Shown here in pieces: positions 58,897 to 64,000 of a stretch of 64,000 nt of DNA. Position 1 is the first letter of the stretch; every line of letters starts with the position of its first letter. The stretch comes from Dactylonectria macrodidyma (taxonomy: Eukaryota > Ascomycota > Sordariomycetes > Hypocreales > Nectriaceae). The notes beneath the pieces were generated by a model, which did not search any database, had not been told where the DNA came from, and saw only the letters and a program-made list of their open reading frames with translations. A program made the position numbers and the translations under genes. Where the stretch lies: NCBI GenBank assembly GCA_020744425.1, contig JAGMUV010000008.1, forward strand, positions 2,046,001-2,110,000. Reading direction: 5' to 3'.

Positions 58897-61800
58897 ATGT
58901 CCATCAACTTTCCCAAGGAGGAGGAGGCCACTATCGAGCGATGGCGCGAGATCAACGCCTTCCAACGTCAGGTTTGTAGTTCTCTGCACAACATACTCCT
59001 CCGTCCGCTCGTCTTCGCTCGTCTCGCCCCCTTGCCTCGGGGATTCTGTTAACACTTGGGTCATGCAACAGGTTGAACTCTCTGAGGGCCGACCGCGATA
59101 CACATTTTACGATGGACCCCCCTTTGCGACCGGATTGCCCCATTATGGCCATCTTTTGGCCTCCACGATCAAGGATGTCATCCCTCGCTATTGGTCAATG
59201 AAGGGCTATCACGTCGAGCGTCGCTTCGGTTGGGATACTCATGGCCTACCCATCGAGCACGAAATTGACAAGAAGCTGGGCATTTCTGGAAAGGCTGCCG
59301 TCATGGAAATCGGCATTGCCAAGTACAACGAAGAGTGTCGCGCTATTGTCATGCGCTACGCTTCCGAATGGCGTCACACTATCGAGCGTCTTGGACGCTG
59401 GATTGACTTTGATAACGACTACAAGGTGCTTACCTCTCCGTCTGATTTTGGCAGTTCAAGATAACTGACCCCTCTCCTTGAAGACTATGGATCCTAGGTT
59501 CATGGAATCTGAGTGGTGGGTTTTCAAACAGCTATTCGACAAAGGCCAAGTCTACCAGGGCCATCGAGTTATGCCATACTCAACCGTCCTGACCACAGCC
59601 CTGAGCAACTTCGAGGCCAACCAGAACTACCAGGATGTCACCGACCCTGCTGTAGTCGTCTCTTTCCCCCTCATAGACGACCCCAACACCAACCTCCTTG
59701 CATGGACGACCACGCCATGGACACTTCCTTCTCATATTGGCCTCGCCGCACACCCCGACTTTGAGTACGTCAAGGTTCTCGACGAAAAGTCTGGAAAGGT
59801 TTATATCTTACTGGAGAAGTTACTCGGAACGGTCTACAAAGACGTCAAGAAGGCCAAGTTCAAGATTGTTGGCAAGCTCATGGGCAAGGACATGCTCGGA
59901 TGGAAGTACTTGCCTCCATTCGATTACTTTTACGAGGATTTCAAGGAATTTGGATTCAAGGTCCTCAATGCCGACTATGTGACAGCAGACAGTGGTGTTG
60001 GACTTGTTCATCAGGCCCCGGCATTTGGTGAGGAGGATTACAATGTCGCTCTGGCCGCGGGCGTCATCAACGAGAAGCGCCCGCCGCCTGATCCAGTCAA
60101 TGATACCGGCCATTTCACGGCTCGTGTAACCCACTTCGCGGGAATGCATGTCAAGGAGGCCGATAAGCACATCATCAAGCACCTCAAGGGTATCGACCGC
60201 ATTGTCTCTGAGTCGCAGATTAGGCATTCGTACCCCATGTGCCCCCGTTCCGATACGCCTCTGATCTACAAGGCCGTCCCGTCCTGGTTCATTCGCATCC
60301 CCGACATCATTCCGGATATGCTCAAGGGCATTGAGGGTACTCACTGGGTTCCCACATCGGTCAAGGAAAAGCGTTTCGCCAGTTGGATCGCGAATGCTCG
60401 AGACTGGAACGTCAGCCGCAACCGATACTGGGGTACTCCCATCCCCCTCTGGGTCAGCGAAGACATGGAGGAGAGAGTTTGCATCGGCAGCGTTGCTGAG
60501 CTCAAAGAGCTTAGTGGATACGAGGGAGATCTGACAGACCTTCACCGTGACAAGATTGACCACATCACCATTCCCAGCAAGATGGGCAAGGGCCAATTGA
60601 AGCGCATTGAAGAGGTGTTTGACTGCTGGTTTGAATCAGGCAGCATGCCTTACGCTAGTCAACACTATCCTTTTGAGAATGTTGAAAAGTTCAACGAATC
60701 CTTCCCTGGAGATTTCATCGCCGAGGGACTAGATCAGACTCGAGGCTGGTTCTACACTCTTTTGGTATTGGGAACGCACCTGTTTGGTTGCTCCCCCTTC
60801 AAAAACTGCGTGGTCAATGGTATAGTTCTCGCTGAGGATGGCAAGAAGATGTCAAAACGACTCAAGAATTTCCCTGACCCCACGATTGTCCTCTCCAAGT
60901 ACGGTTCGGATGCTCTGCGTCTTTACCTCATTAGCTCGCCGGTTGTCCGCGCTGAGCCGTTGCGTTTCAAGGAGTCTGGCGTCAAAGAAGTTGTGCAAAA
61001 GGTGCTTTTGCCGCTGTGGAACAGTTACAAGTTCTTTGAAGGCCAGGTTGAACTTCTGAAGAAGACAGAAAATGTTGACTACAAGTGGGACCCTAGCATG
61101 GAATCGAGCAACACAAACGTCATGGATCGGTGGATCTTGGCAAGCTGTCAGAGCTTGCTGCAGTTTGTCAATGAGGAAATGAAGGGTGAGTCATCCGTTT
61201 TGTTATTCACAAATCATTACTAATAGAAATTGTGTAGGTTATCGACTATACACTGTCGTTCCTAGACTACTTGGACTTATCGACAACACGACCAACTGGT
61301 ATATTAGATTCAACCGAAAGCGACTCAAGGGTGAGAACGGTTTGAACGACACCCTGCACGCGCTCAACTCCCTCTTCGAGGTCCTCTTTACTCTATGCCG
61401 CGGACTGGCGCCCTTCACTCCCTTTCTCACCGACGAGATCTATCTGAAGCTCCTTCCTCACATTCCGAAGGAGCTGCAAGGCGAGGATGCTCGAAGTGTG
61501 CACTTCCTTGCATTCCCTGACGTCCGAAAGGAATTGTTCGATGCCGATGTCGAGCGCCGAGTTGGACGCATGCAGAAGGTCATTGAGCTTGCCCGAGTGT
61601 CACGAGAGCGTCGAACTATTGGCCTGAAGACACCTCTCCTGACCTTGGTCGTCCTTCATCATGACCCCCAATATTTGGATGATGTTAAGTCACTTGAGTC
61701 ATACATCACGGAGGAGCTCAACGTCCGCGACTTGGTGCTCTCTGGCGATGAGGCCAAGTACAACGTCCAGTACAGCGTCACAGCCGACTGGCCTGTGTTG

Positions 61801-62322
61801 GGCAAGAAGTTGAAGAAAGACATGGTGCGTGTCAAGAAGGCCCTCCCAGGTCTCAAGAGTGAGGATGTGCAGGCCTACGTTCGAGACAAGTACATTCTGG
61901 TTGATGGCATCCGCCTTGAAGAGGGTGACCTGGTTGTGCGCCGAGGCGTCCCAGAGGATGAGTCGTCCAAGAGCCTTGAGACCAACACGGATAGCGATGT
62001 CCTCACGATTCTCGACACCGAGCTGCACCCTGAGCTGGCCCAGGAGGGCCTTGCTCGTGAAGTCATCAACCGGGTTCAGCGACTTCGAAAGAAGGCTTGT
62101 CTGAAGCCGACGGACGATGTGAAGATGGAGTACCGCGTGGTGTCGGACCCTGAGAACTTGGGGCTTGAGGCGGCATTTACGTCGCAAAGTGCAGTCTTTG
62201 AAAAGGCGTTACGTCGCCCACTGGAGAAGGCGGCTGAGGTGCCACAGCCAGAGTCCGTCATTGTAGAGGAAGAACAGGAGGTACAGCAAGCTGTTTTCCT
62301 GCTGCGCCTATTGAAACTGTGA
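58897..62322 (+). CDS. ILS1: Isoleucyl-tRNA synthetase, cytosolic
   Basis: Four exons (58897-58971, 59072-59425, 59484-61185, 61238-62322) give 1071 aa, the usual length of the eukaryotic cytosolic enzyme. It charges tRNA-Ile. The class I signatures are present: [10 protein letters not shown] (H49-Y-G-H52) and KKMSKRLKN (K598 to R602). The editing (CP1) domain is recognisable from [20 protein letters not shown] and [31 protein letters not shown] and [20 protein letters not shown] belong to the catalytic core. The anticodon-binding domain starts near [20 protein letters not shown]. No mitochondrial presequence is seen ([20 protein letters not shown]). All introns are GT-AG and keep phase. The C-terminal extension is acidic ([18 protein letters not shown]). 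Confidence 0.97.
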
Positions 62323-62476
62323 TTGCTAGGTCTAGAAAAATAGAAATGATGTTCGGAAGATGATTAAAATGTGAAACGATCTCTTTTGGTTCCAGATATA
62401 CCTATATATGTACTCTGATTTCTATTTTCTTGAGGCTTTCTATGCAGGAATATTAAGTTAGGACACCTAAAACGGA

Positions 62477-62765
62477 TCAAGCATTGGGAGGAGTGGCGAG
62501 GCAACAAACCAAATAACAGTCTTTGAGCTTCATGAACTCATTGACGCACTTGTCTTTGTGGACTGCATTGTAGTCGGCCACAATACACTTGCCGTAAACC
62601 GCGGCCTGTGCGGGTTGTGGGTGTTAGTTAGAAGTACCTATGTTGAGTTTGGCTGCTAGGATGACACTCCTAAGGTGAGGTGAGGCCGTGATGACTGACC
62701 TCGGCCGAGCATTGGGACACTGCCTTGGCGAACTTTTGGATCGGACGCGTTTTGAAATTGGTCAT
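62477..62765 (-). CDS. Small twin CX9C mitochondrial protein
   Basis: Two exons, 62700-62765 and 62477-62605, give 64 aa, too short for most gene finders. Twin CX9C motifs are exact: C-SAEAAVYGK-C and C-VNEFMKLKD-C, with a further Cys pair near the end (YLVCC). Such CHCH proteins enter the mitochondrial intermembrane space through the Mia40 disulfide relay. The basic N-terminus (TRPIQKFAKAV) and size are like the complex I assembly factor NDUFAF8 of animals, but this link is by general resemblance only. The stop is 154 nt from the convergent ILS1 stop. The 94 nt intron follows the first Cys (CSAE/AAVYGKC), and splicing is needed to form the first motif, which supports the model. Confidence 0.85.
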
Positions 62766-63375
62766 GACGACTTGGGTTGTGGTGGGAAAGTAATCGGGGA
62801 GATGAACAAACAGCAAAAGAGGATTCTGATGATCAGTCGTCAAGTTGCGTTCTCGAGCGGAACGGCCATACAGTGTGGATAGCCGCAGAACCCACACGGC
62901 CCTAAACTCATGCCCGCCCAAGCCTACCTAGGTACCTAGTGTGTGGGGCCGTCGAGGTACGTACCCGCTCCCGAGTCGTTGGAAGCAGAATCGAACCAGC
63001 CACCCACTTTACGCGCGAAACTTACCTTGGACGCGATCGCGAAGCTTGGTGTTTTGTTAGGCCTGGCCCTTGTTTTTGCGCTTTGTTACGTTTTGCTCCC
63101 ACATACATCCCCCTTGGGTGCACCACTTGCTTGTCGCTGCGCTGCGCTCGCATACTTCGCATACGATCCGTTCTCGCAGCTTCCTCTTGCTCCCGCCCGT
63201 TTACTCGAACCGACCTGCTCGATACCCTGCGCGCCGTTTTATCGTCGTCCCTGAAGCTGTCGCAACCGCCTTGCTCAGCTCCCGAGACGGCAACCCGCTC
63301 CAGCGACTGCGCAACTCCCTCTCTCGATTATGGATCAATGACGGAACTGGGCAACCTGCCGACCGTACGCCGCTG
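62766..63375. promoter_or_regulatory. Divergent promoter, CX9C gene / Sfi1-like gene
   Basis: The 610 nt between divergent starts hold the palindromic block CTACCTAGGTACCTAG at 62924-62939. The frame of the Sfi1-like gene is open upstream of its chosen ATG, so part of this may be coding. Confidence 0.45.
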
Positions 63376-64000
63376 ATGTCCTTCGACCGATTGCCTTCAG
63401 ATGCGGACCATCTCGTGGCACACATGCAACCGCAGGTCCATCGATCTTCGTCGCCGCCCAACGATGATGACCACTCCAGCAATGCTAGCCGGGCTCCCTC
63501 AAGCCAAGACCCCTACTACTCCAATGACGGTCCGTCTCTTCACCAATCCGACTATACCCATTTACTAACCAACGTAGACATTGCCACCCTGCATGCAGTT
63601 GTCGCTGCCGCCCAGCAATTACTCGATTCATCTGCAGAGCCAAAGCCCTTGCCCGCTGCCGCCCTCTTCAAGGCATACGACGTTGTACTCCCTGATTATG
63701 GTGTAGATCCCGACACCGATCACCACCTCTCTGCGTTTGTGTTCAGAATAGGTGGCGAGAGAGGCGATGGCAACCTCGTCGACAAGTTCCAGGCGATCCT
63801 CAGCCGGATGGGGATTGTGCTCGAATTCGGCGACAACACCACTGGATCATCTCGGCACTCTCCAGAGACATCGCCGGGTTTCGATTCCTCTAGCCCACGA
63901 GCAGATGGTCGCGAAGGACAAGAAGCCGACCAAACGACTGGCGAGATCCACGTCCCAAAATCACCCATCCTCGCAACCACGACCTCCCCTCGAAATGCAC
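63376..64000 (+). CDS. SFI1: Sfi1-like spindle pole body protein, 5' part
   Basis: Partial: the gene runs off the window. Exon 1 is 63376-63529, a 48 nt intron with an ACTAAC branch site follows (63530-63577), and exon 2 begins at 63578. The intron is frame-neutral; removing it gives SNDDIATLHAVVAAAQQLLD. The continuation (AALFKAYDVVLPDYGVDPDT, FVFRIGGERGDGNLVDKFQA, ILSRMGIVLEFGD) resembles the N-terminal region of Sfi1 from filamentous fungi. Sfi1 forms centrin-binding filaments at the half-bridge of the spindle pole body, controlling its duplication. The centrin-binding repeats, which would settle the matter, lie beyond the window, so the name rests on recollection of this N-terminal pattern. 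The ATG at 63376 is the first I trust; the frame is open further upstream. Confidence 0.6.
   Translation, partial: MSFDRLPSDADHLVAHMQPQVHRSSSPPNDDDHSSNASRAPSSQDPYYSNDGPSLHQSDYTHLLTNVDIATLHAVVAAAQQLLDSSAEPKPLPAAALFKAYDVVLPDYGVDPDTDHHLSAFVFRIGGERGDGNLVDKFQAILSRMGIVLEFGDNTTGSSRHSPETSPGFDSSSPRADGREGQEADQTTGEIHVPKSPILATTTSPRNA

Noticed and set aside
62940..63060. tRNA gene on the minus strand (B-box-like GGTTCGATTC)
   Set aside because: The T stem does not pair and no acceptor or anticodon stem could be formed with the sequence on either side.

Overview
The window is nuclear DNA of a filamentous ascomycete (Pezizomycotina; probably Sordariomycetes and plausibly Hypocreales, which is inference). 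Genes are spaced by 0.2-2.5 kb and mostly split by 48-120 nt introns with CTAAC-type branch points. Housekeeping proteins lie on both strands without operons. I modelled 24 protein-coding genes by joining exons so that reading phase and family conservation agree. No rRNA, tRNA, CRISPR array or intact transposon was found.

Layout. 1-2660: no gene. 2661-3906: SAM methyltransferase with a GC-AG intron. 5129-5727 (-): autophagy protein Atg8. 8150-11359: 2-oxoglutarate dehydrogenase E1. 12200-13537: coproporphyrinogen oxidase. 13936-14664: SWIM zinc-finger protein of the Shu2/Sws1 kind, convergent with proteasome lid subunit Rpn8 (14882-16041, -). 18054-19086: adenylate kinase. 19972-22984 (-): Hook-type dynein adaptor. 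24560-24914 (-): small secreted I9-type protein. 26210-27031 (-): unknown, divergent from ribosomal protein S23 (27445-27940). 28162-29394 (-): Coq2, divergent from a large JmjC/zinc-finger/AT-hook chromatin protein (30002-34136). 34521-35966 (-): Rab geranylgeranyltransferase alpha subunit.

37797-39237: GH18 chitinase of the Chit42 type. 39999-42521: Cdc20-family APC/C activator resembling meiotic Ama1, which carries an in-frame TAG in the only phase-consistent model. 42867-43721 (-): syntaxin-8-like SNARE. 44915-45817 (-) and 47228-48461 (-): two proteins I do not recognise. 50703-53102: PDK1-type kinase with a PH domain and a second GC-AG intron. 54127-55802: SWI/SNF subunit Snf12. 56209-57522 (-): Mo25/Hym1. 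58897-62322: cytosolic isoleucyl-tRNA synthetase. 62477-62765 (-): twin CX9C protein. 63376-end: 5' part of an Sfi1-like spindle-pole protein, cut by the window edge.

The genes do not form one pathway. Thematic groups are mitochondrial metabolism (E1, Hem13, Coq2, CX9C protein), trafficking and autophagy (Atg8, Hook, Bet4, SNARE) and growth signalling (PDK1, Hym1). Others concern chromatin, meiosis and recombination (JmjC protein, Snf12, Shu2-like, Ama1-like) or protein synthesis and turnover (S23, IleRS, Rpn8). The observations most worth checking are the TAG inside the Ama1-like gene, the JmjC protein architecture, the ambiguous Hook splice that either keeps or removes a basic linker, and the two GC-AG introns.
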